Assembly (NCBI GenBank): GCA_905480235.1
Contig: CAJQPP010000013.1
Span: 1 to 64,000, forward strand
Source of the DNA: an uncultured Pirellulaceae bacterium
Lineage (GTDB): Bacteria > Planctomycetota > Planctomycetia > Pirellulales > Pirellulaceae
Length of the DNA: 64,000 bases
Direction: 5' to 3'
This document shows positions 10,577 through 18,047 of this stretch, piece after piece. The translations under genes and the position numbers were made by a program. The notes under the pieces were generated by a model that saw only the letters and a list, made by a program, of their open reading frames with translations, ran no database searches and was not told where the DNA came from. Every line of letters starts with the position of its first letter. Within the stretch, counting starts at the first letter, position 1.

Positions 10577-10831
10577 CTATTCGAGTTTTTGGCGCACGAG
10601 GTGCAAAATCGTAAGTATGAAAAGTGCTCCTGCGAAATAGTATGCAAACAGAAGTACATTCAGGTATTTCCATGTGCCCATGTCAGCGTCTGGGTCAAAT
10701 AAGTTCACGACTAGAACTAGGGGCATCGCAAGAACAAGCGGCAATAGTTCGAGAATCCAGATTGTTGAAAGATACGTGAGGACAGTGGCAATTAACGAAC
10801 TTATAAAAAGCGTTTCATTAATATCTACCTC
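10577..10831 (-). CDS. Possible small membrane protein without a normal start codon
   Basis: A minus-strand frame of about 85 codons, open from a TGA just above 10831 to a TAG at 10577, encodes strongly hydrophobic segments ('LFISSLIATVLTYLSTIWIL', 'LPLVLAMPLVLVVNLF', 'VLLFAYYFAGALFILTILHL') and a basic end 'VRQKLE'. It has no ATG, GTG or TTG before the first membrane helix. In another frame an ATG (MKRFL, then stop) sits just before a TTTTT run, so a one-base slip there would give a normal start. It may be a recently broken gene, or use a rare start such as ATT. Family not recognised. Confidence 0.4.
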   Translation of the reverse strand, partial: EVDINETLFISSLIATVLTYLSTIWILELLPLVLAMPLVLVVNLFDPDADMGTWKYLNVLLFAYYFAGALFILTILHLVRQKLE

Positions 10832-10953
10832 TCAGAAAGAACCGGGGTTCCAAGTGGAGATCGCAAGTTGGATCTGGACTTGAGGTCTCCAAGTTCAAAT
10901 TTACACACGCCGCAAAAGCATTCGTTTTCGAGCATTTATCGCGCTGTGTAATT

Positions 10954-12030
10954 CTAAAATCTGGGGAGTATTTCAAGCTGTTGTGCCAGAGGCAAATCTA
11001 CGAACGTTTCAAACTCTTCAATGAAGTCTGCGGAACTCTGCCCAAACGTTTGCTGAAACGCTCCCTCCCAGCCTAATTTTGACACTTGGGGATGAAACGA
11101 CTCGAGCAGTACATTCGCGCCATGTTTGTTCATGAGGTACGCGACCGCCCAAGCACCACTCTCATAGGCCAGTTCTCTGCAATCCCCTTCGTAAGTGTCG
11201 GGCAGTATGCTTGGACACGATTTACGTTTTTCTTGCACGAGTTGCATTTTACTTGTCATACGACTCTTCAGGTCAGGCCAGTCGCGGCCTGAATTTTTCC
11301 ATTTCGGCAGCTTACCCGAAGCCCACAATTTTTCTGCCGTCATTTCCGCCATCGCGACAGCAGAACCTTCCGCAAACCACACCGGCCCCATCTGTTTTTG
11401 ACGAGTTGGATGATCCTTGGCTTGAATAAACGCTTGCTGAATGGAATGCCAGTACTCATGGAAAATCGTGATCTGGTCGCCTTCACCGGCGATATCAAGC
11501 AACCCAGCAAAGCCTAACGGAAGGGACGAGGAGTATCGGTGAAATCCCCATTCTGATCCGCCATTGTGCCCGGCACTCATGGACGCTCGACCCGTTGCCA
11601 CCGCATCGGCACCGATCTCTTGGTAAGAAAGGAAACCATGATCCTTATTGTTACGATCGCGCAGGCAATCCCGTTCCGTCATATTTCCGCGAGCAACTCT
11701 TCGTTTGCAGAACTTAGCGTTTAACTCCAACGCCGCGTCTCGGTCCGTTCCCAATACCCAATACTCGAGCCGCCCGGACGATCCCCATGTTTTCACTGCT
11801 AGAGCGAGCGTTTCGGTGACGCCTGCCGCCACCTCTTTCGAGACATCGGATGCCACGAAAACTTCGACTTGATTTTCCTGTTTGATCCCAAATAGATTGG
11901 TCGGCGGGCCTGCCTGAGAGGAAGCCCCGCTCTCTTGCACCAAACCAACCATCATCAAGATTGCCAAGTAAAAAATCATAGCGGCTCGATATAAAAATCG
12001 CAGGTTTACGATAACAGCTGAAAATCGCAA
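10954..12030 (-). CDS. Secreted zinc metallopeptidase (HExxH gluzincin-like)
   Basis: The N-terminal hydrophobic segment (about 17-31, 'AMIFYLAILMMVGLV') and the cleavage-like 'SGASSQA' suggest export. The zinc motif is His191-Glu192-x-x-His195 ('TIFHEYWHSIQQAF'), and the third ligand is probably Glu221 in 'VWFAEGSAVAMAE', spaced as in gluzincins with an EG-A helix. Several cysteines (residues 108, 122 and in 'KSCPSILPDTYEGDC') could form disulfides outside the cell. The substrate is unknown. It stands alone on the minus strand, divergent from the esterase at 12323. A second protein with the same zinc architecture lies at 36818. Confidence 0.75.
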   Translation of the reverse strand: MRFSAVIVNLRFLYRAAMIFYLAILMMVGLVQESGASSQAGPPTNLFGIKQENQVEVFVASDVSKEVAAGVTETLALAVKTWGSSGRLEYWVLGTDRDAALELNAKFCKRRVARGNMTERDCLRDRNNKDHGFLSYQEIGADAVATGRASMSAGHNGGSEWGFHRYSSSLPLGFAGLLDIAGEGDQITIFHEYWHSIQQAFIQAKDHPTRQKQMGPVWFAEGSAVAMAEMTAEKLWASGKLPKWKNSGRDWPDLKSRMTSKMQLVQEKRKSCPSILPDTYEGDCRELAYESGAWAVAYLMNKHGANVLLESFHPQVSKLGWEGAFQQTFGQSSADFIEEFETFVDLPLAQQLEILPRF

Positions 12031-12322
12031 CGACAGAGCATCGTATGTTAGCCAATGGTGTCGAATTCACCGACTGCCATGACGAGGGCTGCTCAGTGAA
12101 TTGCGGATGATCTATGACAGACAAATCCTCGTGTTCGAGGACCATCATAGACAAGCTCCTTGTGAAATCCTATTCAAGGCTTTTAACGTTTTCCCCCCGA
12201 ACTCATTGGGGTGCGATGCATGCTACTGTCTTTTTGGTATGCTCAAATAAATTAGCAAAGAGTCTCGCCGCCATGCAAACTAGCATGGGCCGGTTACTTG
12301 CCGGATTCTCCAAGGAAAAACT

Positions 12323-13111
12323 ATGCTCGATCCCAGATGGGTAATGATCCTGACCATCTCCTATGCTCTCACCTGTTCGGCACTGGCACAAATGATTGAA
12401 ACGACTGAGAAGATGAGTGCTGAGGTCAGCGGCCACCAACTCACCTACCTACTTCAAGTACCGGCCGCCAAGCCACCCGCCGAGGGATGGCCACTGGTTC
12501 TTTTTTTGCATGGGTATGGTGAATGTGGCACCGATATCAACTTGGTCAAAGTTCATGGACCTCCCAAGCGTTGGCCAGACATAAAAGCTTTACAGCAGTG
12601 CGTAATCGTTTCACCGCAATGCCCCGTCCGCAGTTGGTGGCGGGTGGCGGCACTTAAAGCACTGGTTGATGAATTGATTGACCAACGAAGTGATATCGAC
12701 TCGAACCGTCTTTACATCACCGGCCTCAGCATGGGCGGGTACGGAACATGGAGTTTTTTGTCGAATTATCCAGATTACTTCGCCGCCGCGCTGCCGATCT
12801 GCGGAGGTGGTAACCCGTTGCGGCTATCGGATAATCCAAGCATCGACGAAACCGGAATCGTCAACGAATTTTTGCCCGAGGGATTGCTTCGTGCCAAAGA
12901 AACTCCGATTTGGACCTTCCACGGAACCGAGGATCAAGCCGTTCGCATTGAAGAGACCTCACGTCTGGTCGATCGTTTGGAACAGGCATCGGCACCGAAC
13001 ATTCAATTTACCTCGCTCAAAGATGTCGATCACGTCCGCGCCTGGCAGATTGCGTATACCGACCCCAAAGTTTGGGAATGGTTATTTAAGCAACGAAAAC
13101 AGCCTCGCTAA
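12323..13111 (+). CDS. Secreted alpha/beta-hydrolase (esterase/prolyl-oligopeptidase-like)
   Basis: The ATG at 12323 has AAGGAAAA just upstream and opens a short signal peptide ending near 'CSALAQ'. The hydrolase fold is readable: oxyanion strand 'LVLFLHGYGECG' (about 58-69), nucleophile elbow 'GLSMGG' with Ser136, acid Asp204 in 'GTEDQAVR', and base His237 in 'DVDHVRAW'. This layout matches the secreted phospholipase/carboxylesterase or feruloyl-esterase-like group common in planctomycetes, which attack ester bonds of polymers. The exact substrate cannot be told. It ends about 190 bases before nhaR on the same strand and is probably monocistronic. Confidence 0.85.
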   Translation: MLDPRWVMILTISYALTCSALAQMIETTEKMSAEVSGHQLTYLLQVPAAKPPAEGWPLVLFLHGYGECGTDINLVKVHGPPKRWPDIKALQQCVIVSPQCPVRSWWRVAALKALVDELIDQRSDIDSNRLYITGLSMGGYGTWSFLSNYPDYFAAALPICGGGNPLRLSDNPSIDETGIVNEFLPEGLLRAKETPIWTFHGTEDQAVRIEETSRLVDRLEQASAPNIQFTSLKDVDHVRAWQIAYTDPKVWEWLFKQRKQPR

Positions 13112-13326
13112 GGTTCAAAAGTCCGCTCGGCAAACGAACCTGCTTTCGCTGCGTTCCCACAACCCGCTCTTCCCTCAAACCAGCGAACCACCATCTCAAC
13201 TAGTCATATCGTGAAAAAATCTCGTTTGGATTACCAAGCTCACCCTATTCCCGCCATCCATTACAATGGCATCAGCGTGCTCGTACGACCGAGCGTTTTT
13301 GGATGCTTTTAAGCATGAGCGAATCT

Positions 13327-14229
13327 ATGGAATGGCTTAATTACCATCACCTTTATTACTTTTGGTTGACCGTCAAAACGGGAACGGTGGCTGGCGCGGC
13401 AAAATCGCTGCACCTAGCCCGACCGACGGTCGCCGCTCAGATTAAGGAGCTGGAAAAATCCTTCGGTGAGAAGTTATTTGACAAACATGGCCGTGGCTTG
13501 GTGCTAACCGAGTTCGGCGCACAAATTCATCAATACGCCGATGAAATTTTTGCCATCGGCCATGAGCTACGCGAATTTGTAAAGCTGGGCCACAATATCA
13601 ATCGCAAACGTTTTGTGGTCGGCTTGCCTGATGTCGTACCGAAACACATTGCATTCGAGTTGCTAAAGCCGGCACTCCACATGCCGGAACGCCCACGCAC
13701 CGTATGTTACGAGGGAAAGCTGGTTCAACTGCTCACCGATTTGGCTTTACATAAGCTCGATCTCGTAATCTCGGACGCTCCGGCACCCACGACGCTAGAA
13801 CTAAAACTCTACAACCACAAACTTGGCGATTGCGGTCTCTCGATGCTGGCGACGCCGGCGCTGACAAAAAAATATCGTAAGGGGTTTCCCCATTCTCTTT
13901 CTGACGCTCCGGTTCTGTTGCCCACCGAGCATACGGCGGTGCGCCGTTCGCTGAACCTGTGGATGGAAGATAACGAGATTTTCCCCGAGATCGTGGCCGA
14001 GTTCGAGGACAGCGCCCTGTTGAAAGTATTTGGACAAGCGGGAGAAGGCATTTTCCCCGTTCCCACCGCCATCGAATCGCGAATCAAGCGTCAGTTCAAT
14101 GTCCACCTAGTCGGCCGCGTTGAGGAGATCCGCAACACGTTCTTCGCCATTTCGGCTGAGAAACGAATCCACCACGAAGCAACGCTTGCGGTGATTCGCC
14201 AAGCCCGCAATGAATTATTCGAATCTTAA
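13327..14229 (+). CDS. nhaR: LysR-family transcriptional regulator NhaR
   Basis: The conserved family start 'MEWLNYHHLYYFW' begins at the ATG 13327; two in-frame ATGs (13303, 13315) would add only a few residues and no strong ribosome site picks between them. A winged helix-turn-helix fills residues about 1-62 ('GTVAGAAKSLHLARPTVAAQIKELE'), followed by a LysR substrate-binding domain. NhaR activates the Na+/H+ antiporter gene nhaA in response to sodium. Here no nhaA is adjacent; the convergent neighbour is the SulP/carbonic anhydrase pair, so the target may differ. The N-terminal match to NhaR is strong, the physiological role inferred. Confidence 0.85.
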   Translation: MEWLNYHHLYYFWLTVKTGTVAGAAKSLHLARPTVAAQIKELEKSFGEKLFDKHGRGLVLTEFGAQIHQYADEIFAIGHELREFVKLGHNINRKRFVVGLPDVVPKHIAFELLKPALHMPERPRTVCYEGKLVQLLTDLALHKLDLVISDAPAPTTLELKLYNHKLGDCGLSMLATPALTKKYRKGFPHSLSDAPVLLPTEHTAVRRSLNLWMEDNEIFPEIVAEFEDSALLKVFGQAGEGIFPVPTAIESRIKRQFNVHLVGRVEEIRNTFFAISAEKRIHHEATLAVIRQARNELFES

Positions 14230-14269
14230 TTCGCATGCAAGCCGGGGTGAGGGTAGCCCCGGATCACCT

Positions 14270-15976
14270 CTATATTGATTGACTGGGATAATCGTCTAGC
14301 GTCTCATCCCGATCAGGAGAACCGCGGAAGAAGGACCGTCGATTCAGCTCAACTTTGGGGTCCGAGTGGAAACGGCCATGCAGCGAATCCCAGTCAAGGA
14401 CCAATTTCCCGCCCATCTGCTCATGCTGTCTAGCCCAGTTCATGAGTAGGTCCAAACAGGCGTGATCAATATAGGTCAGTTCATCAAAACTGATGTGTAG
14501 CTCTGTCGTTTCCGGAACTTCTTCTAATTTAGCAGCCAACATCGGCAGTCGCAGAAAGGTTGCTGCCCCTCGTAAAGTGAGATGGGTGCGGTCGCTTTCG
14601 GTAACCAACTCGGATTCGAGATGGGAAAATCGATGCAGTAATTTCGCGGCCGATAACAAAATACCGACCAGCACGCCTACGAGCAGATCTTCACCGACAA
14701 TCACAAACATTGTCACCAGAAAAATTGCCGCCTCACTACGACTGGTTTTTCCCAGTTCTCGCAGCTGTTTGATGTTGACGAGCTTAAATCCAATGTAGAC
14801 CAAAAGAGCACCCAACGCGGCACGCGGTATATAAGCCAATACGAAGGGGAGCAGGACGACGAACACAAGCAGCCAGATCCCGTGCAACATGGTCGAGGTT
14901 CGTGTCTTCGCTCCCGAATTGACATTTGCCGAACTACGCACAATCACGCCCGTCATCGGCAACGCACCAACCAGCCCGCACAACACATTCCCGACTCCCT
15001 GAGCAGTCAGTTCTTTATCATAATTTGTACGCGTGCCGGAATGCATTTGATCAATGGCGGTAGCACACAAAAGCGTCTCAGCGCTGGCAACCAACGCGAT
15101 CACAAAAGCACTCGTGAGCACCATAGGGTCCAGCAAAAGCTGGAACCAGGTCCAAGTCACAGGGAGCGTGGTTTCATCAAAGATGTTGGCGGGAACGTCC
15201 AGTCGCTGCACCTCTAGCCCGACCACGTTGGCAAAGATCGTCGCGACCGTGATACCCACCAAGGCAGCGGGCATGAGCTTCATTTTCCGCGGCGCTATCA
15301 GCGGCCAACCGATGATACAGACGATGGTGACGATGCCGGTCAGTGCCGCCAAATGGTGATTGGCCGACGTGTCGTTAGAAAAACACTTAATAATCGCCTC
15401 GGGAATTGTCGCCAGATATTGCAGTCCACCATGGGCTTTCTCGCCATGCCACATCGCAACGTGATCCAGCATCACATGAAACTGGCTCGCTAAAATTAGA
15501 ATGCCAATACCAGCCAGCATGCCCTTGATCACCGCCGGTGAGACGGCGCGAAACCATTGACCCAGCTTCAACTTACCTGCTGCAATCTGAATGATTCCGG
15601 CAACGAAGACCGCTGTTCCTAACACCATGAGTGAATATGCGACCACATCGCCTTCGGTATACTCGACGCCTTCACCCACCTTGGCCAAGAAACTCTGGCG
15701 GCCTTTGGTTAGCAAGTCAGCCACGATAACGAACAGGCCCGCAGCGGGGCCGCTTACCTGAAGCGGGGAACCTGCCAACGCGCCGGCGACCAAACCACCG
15801 ATAATACCGGTGATCAGAGCTCGGGCCGGGCTAACGCCGACCGCAACCGCAATCCCGATACAGAGAGGAAGCGCCACCAGAAAAACCACGATCGAAGCCA
15901 TAAAATCGGTCCGAAATGTTTTCCTCCACGTGGTTTCAGATCGATCGTTACTAAGGTGTTCAATATTTTCGGTCAT
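14270..15976 (-). CDS. SulP-family anion (probably bicarbonate) transporter with STAS domain
   Basis: A 568-residue inner-membrane permease. The SulP core has about 10-14 helices. It starts with 'FMASIVVFLVALPLCIGIAVAVG' and carries the family landmark 'GSPLQVSGPAAGLFVIV'. A C-terminal cytosolic STAS domain spans about 440-540 ('ETTELHISFDELTYIDHACLDLL'). SulP proteins carry sulfate, bicarbonate or other anions, usually with Na+ or H+. The gene directly downstream of a beta-carbonic anhydrase on the same strand (about 60-base gap) is a known pairing for bicarbonate uptake and CO2/HCO3- balance, so bicarbonate is the likeliest substrate. The convergent nhaR gene suggests, without proof, a link to sodium or pH. 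Confidence 0.9.
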   Translation of the reverse strand: MTENIEHLSNDRSETTWRKTFRTDFMASIVVFLVALPLCIGIAVAVGVSPARALITGIIGGLVAGALAGSPLQVSGPAAGLFVIVADLLTKGRQSFLAKVGEGVEYTEGDVVAYSLMVLGTAVFVAGIIQIAAGKLKLGQWFRAVSPAVIKGMLAGIGILILASQFHVMLDHVAMWHGEKAHGGLQYLATIPEAIIKCFSNDTSANHHLAALTGIVTIVCIIGWPLIAPRKMKLMPAALVGITVATIFANVVGLEVQRLDVPANIFDETTLPVTWTWFQLLLDPMVLTSAFVIALVASAETLLCATAIDQMHSGTRTNYDKELTAQGVGNVLCGLVGALPMTGVIVRSSANVNSGAKTRTSTMLHGIWLLVFVVLLPFVLAYIPRAALGALLVYIGFKLVNIKQLRELGKTSRSEAAIFLVTMFVIVGEDLLVGVLVGILLSAAKLLHRFSHLESELVTESDRTHLTLRGAATFLRLPMLAAKLEEVPETTELHISFDELTYIDHACLDLLMNWARQHEQMGGKLVLDWDSLHGRFHSDPKVELNRRSFFRGSPDRDETLDDYPSQSI

Positions 15977-16037
15977 TTAATTTCTATCTTAGGTTTCGTC
16001 AGGTATCGGGCGCATGCGGCGAGCACGGCAAGCTCGA

Positions 16038-16631
16038 TCAGGCAATGTTGAATCCGGTCAGCGAAGTCTCATTCAGAAAATCTACTTGGCCTGATTCGAA
16101 ATGGTAAACCCAGCCCAAGAGTTGGAGGTCACCAGCAGCGACGGCGCGTTGAACGCATTCGTATTCTCGCAGATGGTCCAGTTGCAGTAACACATTTCCA
16201 CGGATGGCGTCCGACAGCGATAGATCGCCATCGCGAAAGCGTTCTAACAATGCTTCACTGCGTTTTACCCAGTCTCGAATCGCAGGCATGGATTCTAACG
16301 ATTCAAGGTTCAGCAAACCGGTAACCGCGCCGCAATGAGAATGTCCGCAAACAATGATTTGAGAAACTTTTAATACATCCACGGCGTACTGAATCGTTGC
16401 CTCGACCGACAATTCACCCACACCCGGCCGTGGCACGATATTGCCCGCATTACGGATTACAAAAAGCTCTCCAGGAGCCGTTTGGGTGATCAAATTTGGA
16501 TCGATACGGGAATCTGAACAGGTAATGAACAGTGTCTCTGGTGATTGCCCACCTTCGAGTTTTCGAAATTCTTCCTGCCGTTCAGGAAAGACCTGAGTTT
16601 GGAATTTTTCAATGCCCTGATTTAATGTCAT
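16038..16631 (-). CDS. Beta-class carbonic anhydrase
   Basis: Interconverts CO2 and bicarbonate. The start is placed at the ATG 16631, which has a long purine-rich AGAGGAAAAAGAGA site; the ATG at 16673 is less well supported. Zinc ligands are readable: Cys38 with the Asp40-Arg42 dyad in 'CSDSRIDP', His97 and Cys100 in 'CGHSHCGAV'. The length (197 aa) is usual for the plant-type beta family. It lies about 60 bases upstream of the SulP transporter on the same strand, very probably one operon, so that the enzyme supplies or consumes the transported anion. Confidence 0.93.
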   Translation of the reverse strand: MTLNQGIEKFQTQVFPERQEEFRKLEGGQSPETLFITCSDSRIDPNLITQTAPGELFVIRNAGNIVPRPGVGELSVEATIQYAVDVLKVSQIIVCGHSHCGAVTGLLNLESLESMPAIRDWVKRSEALLERFRDGDLSLSDAIRGNVLLQLDHLREYECVQRAVAAGDLQLLGWVYHFESGQVDFLNETSLTGFNIA

Positions 16632-16984
16632 TCTCTTTTTCCTCTGCTCTATGTTGACGCACGGAGTCCGCAATCACCCAATGTGGTTTCAAAGCAATAA
16701 AGAACAATTTTCTTAGTCCAACGAAGCAGGTCATTAACCCACGGACGGACGAAGCACTGCTTTGACAAATGTGAGATTCACAACAACCGGGTTTCCCACA
16801 CCTCGATTCACGCTCTTTCAAGTACTGCGTCGAATCATGGAGGATTGCCAGCATCGCTGTGAACGATTTTCGCCGGAAAAACCTGAGGCGTTGTGATTTA
16901 CACTATCCTTCTACCGTAAAAGCCTGTCAAAGAAAAAGCAGCATTTCGTTCATCAATAGGAAGAAAAAATCTTTCCTATGCTTT

Positions 16985-17006
16985 TTGCCCTCGGCAAGCC
17001 TTTTTT
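16985..17006 (+). terminator. Terminator-like hairpin with no assigned upstream gene
   Basis: TTGCC-CTC-GGCAA (16985-16997) followed shortly by TTTTTT (17001-17006). It points in the plus direction although no plus-strand protein gene lies upstream, so it may end a small RNA or an unrecognised transcript. Confidence 0.4.
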
Positions 17007-17029
17007 AAATAGGTATTGGCAGTCTAAAG

Positions 17030-17264
17030 GCAGCAGCAAAAGCAGCTTTTCCTGCCCGGATTGGCAGAGAATTCCTTGGTGTCAGGCAAGCTGCTAGCGA
17101 TTACCGTGTGCGGGGATCACGGGTGATGGACCGCAAGAAAGACGGGTTTCCCGATCCTCGGCCCCCATGGTCGGTGAGCAAGCGAGCCAACCGACCCATT
17201 TTTACTGCATGGGAACTTAGTTTTTCTCCCGCTGGACGACCTTCCACAATCACATAGAAGGTCG
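17030..17264 (+). other. Strongly structured intergenic region upstream of sodN
   Basis: No coding frame is convincing. The stretch holds a series of perfect inverted repeats: AGCAGCTT/AAGCTGCT (17041-17048 and 17088-17095) enclosing CTGCC/GGCAG; CCGTG/CACGG (17104-17122); CGGG-TTT-CCCG (17143-17153); GGTCGG/CCGACC nested within CCCATG/CATGGG (about 17165-17213); and CGACCTTC/GAAGGTCG (17237-17264). Such density is unusual here and could mark a non-coding RNA or regulatory sites. It does not match tmRNA, RNase P or SRP RNA signatures that I can recall. Confidence 0.35.
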
Positions 17265-17278
17265 CTGAGGGTTATAAT
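17237..17278 (+). promoter_or_regulatory. Probable sodN promoter with palindrome at the -35 position
   Basis: A consensus TATAAT box at 17273-17278 lies 54 bases before the sodN start. No good -35 hexamer precedes it; instead the 8-bp perfect inverted repeat CGACCTTC-N12-GAAGGTCG (17237-17264) covers that place. This looks like a regulator site overlapping an activator- or repressor-dependent promoter. Confidence 0.5.
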
Positions 17279-17332
17279 CCCGAATCTAAATCAAGCCCTT
17301 ACCGCGCCCAACCATCTTTTAGGAGAAATTGC

Positions 17333-17872
17333 ATGTTGTCGAATCGGTCTATTTGGATACTAGCAGCCTTGGCCATTTTTGTACCCACGCTCCCTTTGGC
17401 ATCGGTGTCGGCCCACGCTCCGACTTCCACCCTCGTTTCCACTCTCAAAACGCCTCACTGTGAAGTCCCTTGCGGCATTTATGATGACCAAATGCGTTTT
17501 GAGCAAATGCTGGAGGACACCGCCACGATTGCCAAAGCGATCACGAGCATCAACGAATTTACCACGAATATGCAGGGCCCGCCCACTGCCAAGGGAATCA
17601 ATCAGACCATGCGTTGGGTCACCACCAAAGAAAATCACGCCACGAACATTCAACACATTGTCAGCCAGTATTTTCTCACACAACGGATTAAACCCAGCAA
17701 CGAGCGCTACGTCGACCAATTGAAAACTGCCCATGCCGTGATGGTAGCCGCCATGAAATGCAAACAGGACGCCGATCCGGCGACCGCCGAGACATTGCAA
17801 AAAGCTATTTACGATTTGTATCGCGCCTACGAGGGCAAAGAACCCGATTTGCAACACGACCACGAAGGCTAG
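17333..17872 (+). CDS. sodN: Nickel-containing superoxide dismutase, exported
   Basis: Dismutes superoxide with a nickel centre. The nickel hook is present: His42-Cys43-x-x-Pro46-Cys47-Gly-x-Tyr50, which corresponds to His1, Cys2, Cys6 and Tyr9 of the mature enzyme. The following four-helix part has the right length (about 130 residues). The ribosome site AGGAGAA precedes the ATG. Residues 1-27 form a signal peptide ('SIWILAALAIFVPTLPLA', cleavage near 'SAHA'). About 13 residues remain between that cleavage point and His42, so a second cut is needed to expose the nickel-binding N-terminus. The usual partner protease SodX is not adjacent. The C-terminus ends in 'HDHEG'. Confidence 0.93.
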   Translation: MLSNRSIWILAALAIFVPTLPLASVSAHAPTSTLVSTLKTPHCEVPCGIYDDQMRFEQMLEDTATIAKAITSINEFTTNMQGPPTAKGINQTMRWVTTKENHATNIQHIVSQYFLTQRIKPSNERYVDQLKTAHAVMVAAMKCKQDADPATAETLQKAIYDLYRAYEGKEPDLQHDHEG

Positions 17873-17911
17873 ATCCTGAAACGGGACTTACAGCGGGGCA
17901 AATCTTCCATT

Positions 17912-17938
17912 CCAAGCCAAATTCATCTTTTGGCTTGG
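17912..17938 (+). terminator. Terminator after sodN
   Basis: Perfect 10-bp inverted repeat CCAAGCCAAA/TTTGGCTTGG with a 7-base loop, 39 bases after the sodN stop. The following T-run is short. Confidence 0.6.
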
Positions 17939-18047
17939 TTTCGGGGGTTTGCCTTTTTTGCTGGAGTTTTGGTTACTTCCGTAAGCCACGAAAAGTACAT
18001 TGCCCTACACTAGGGCGACTTATTTCTCCACTCTGTGATTTCAAACC

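Noticed and set aside
16609-16854. 81-codon minus-strand frame upstream of the carbonic anhydrase
   Set aside because: It overlaps the supported carbonic anhydrase start and has non-protein-like composition.
17030-17230. Structured region considered as 6S RNA, SRP RNA or tmRNA
   Set aside because: A short stretch resembles part of 6S RNA, but the closing stem and conserved core of these RNAs could not be fitted.
17360-17863. 167-codon minus-strand frame opposite sodN
   Set aside because: sodN has the nickel hook, ribosome site and promoter; the antisense frame has no independent support.
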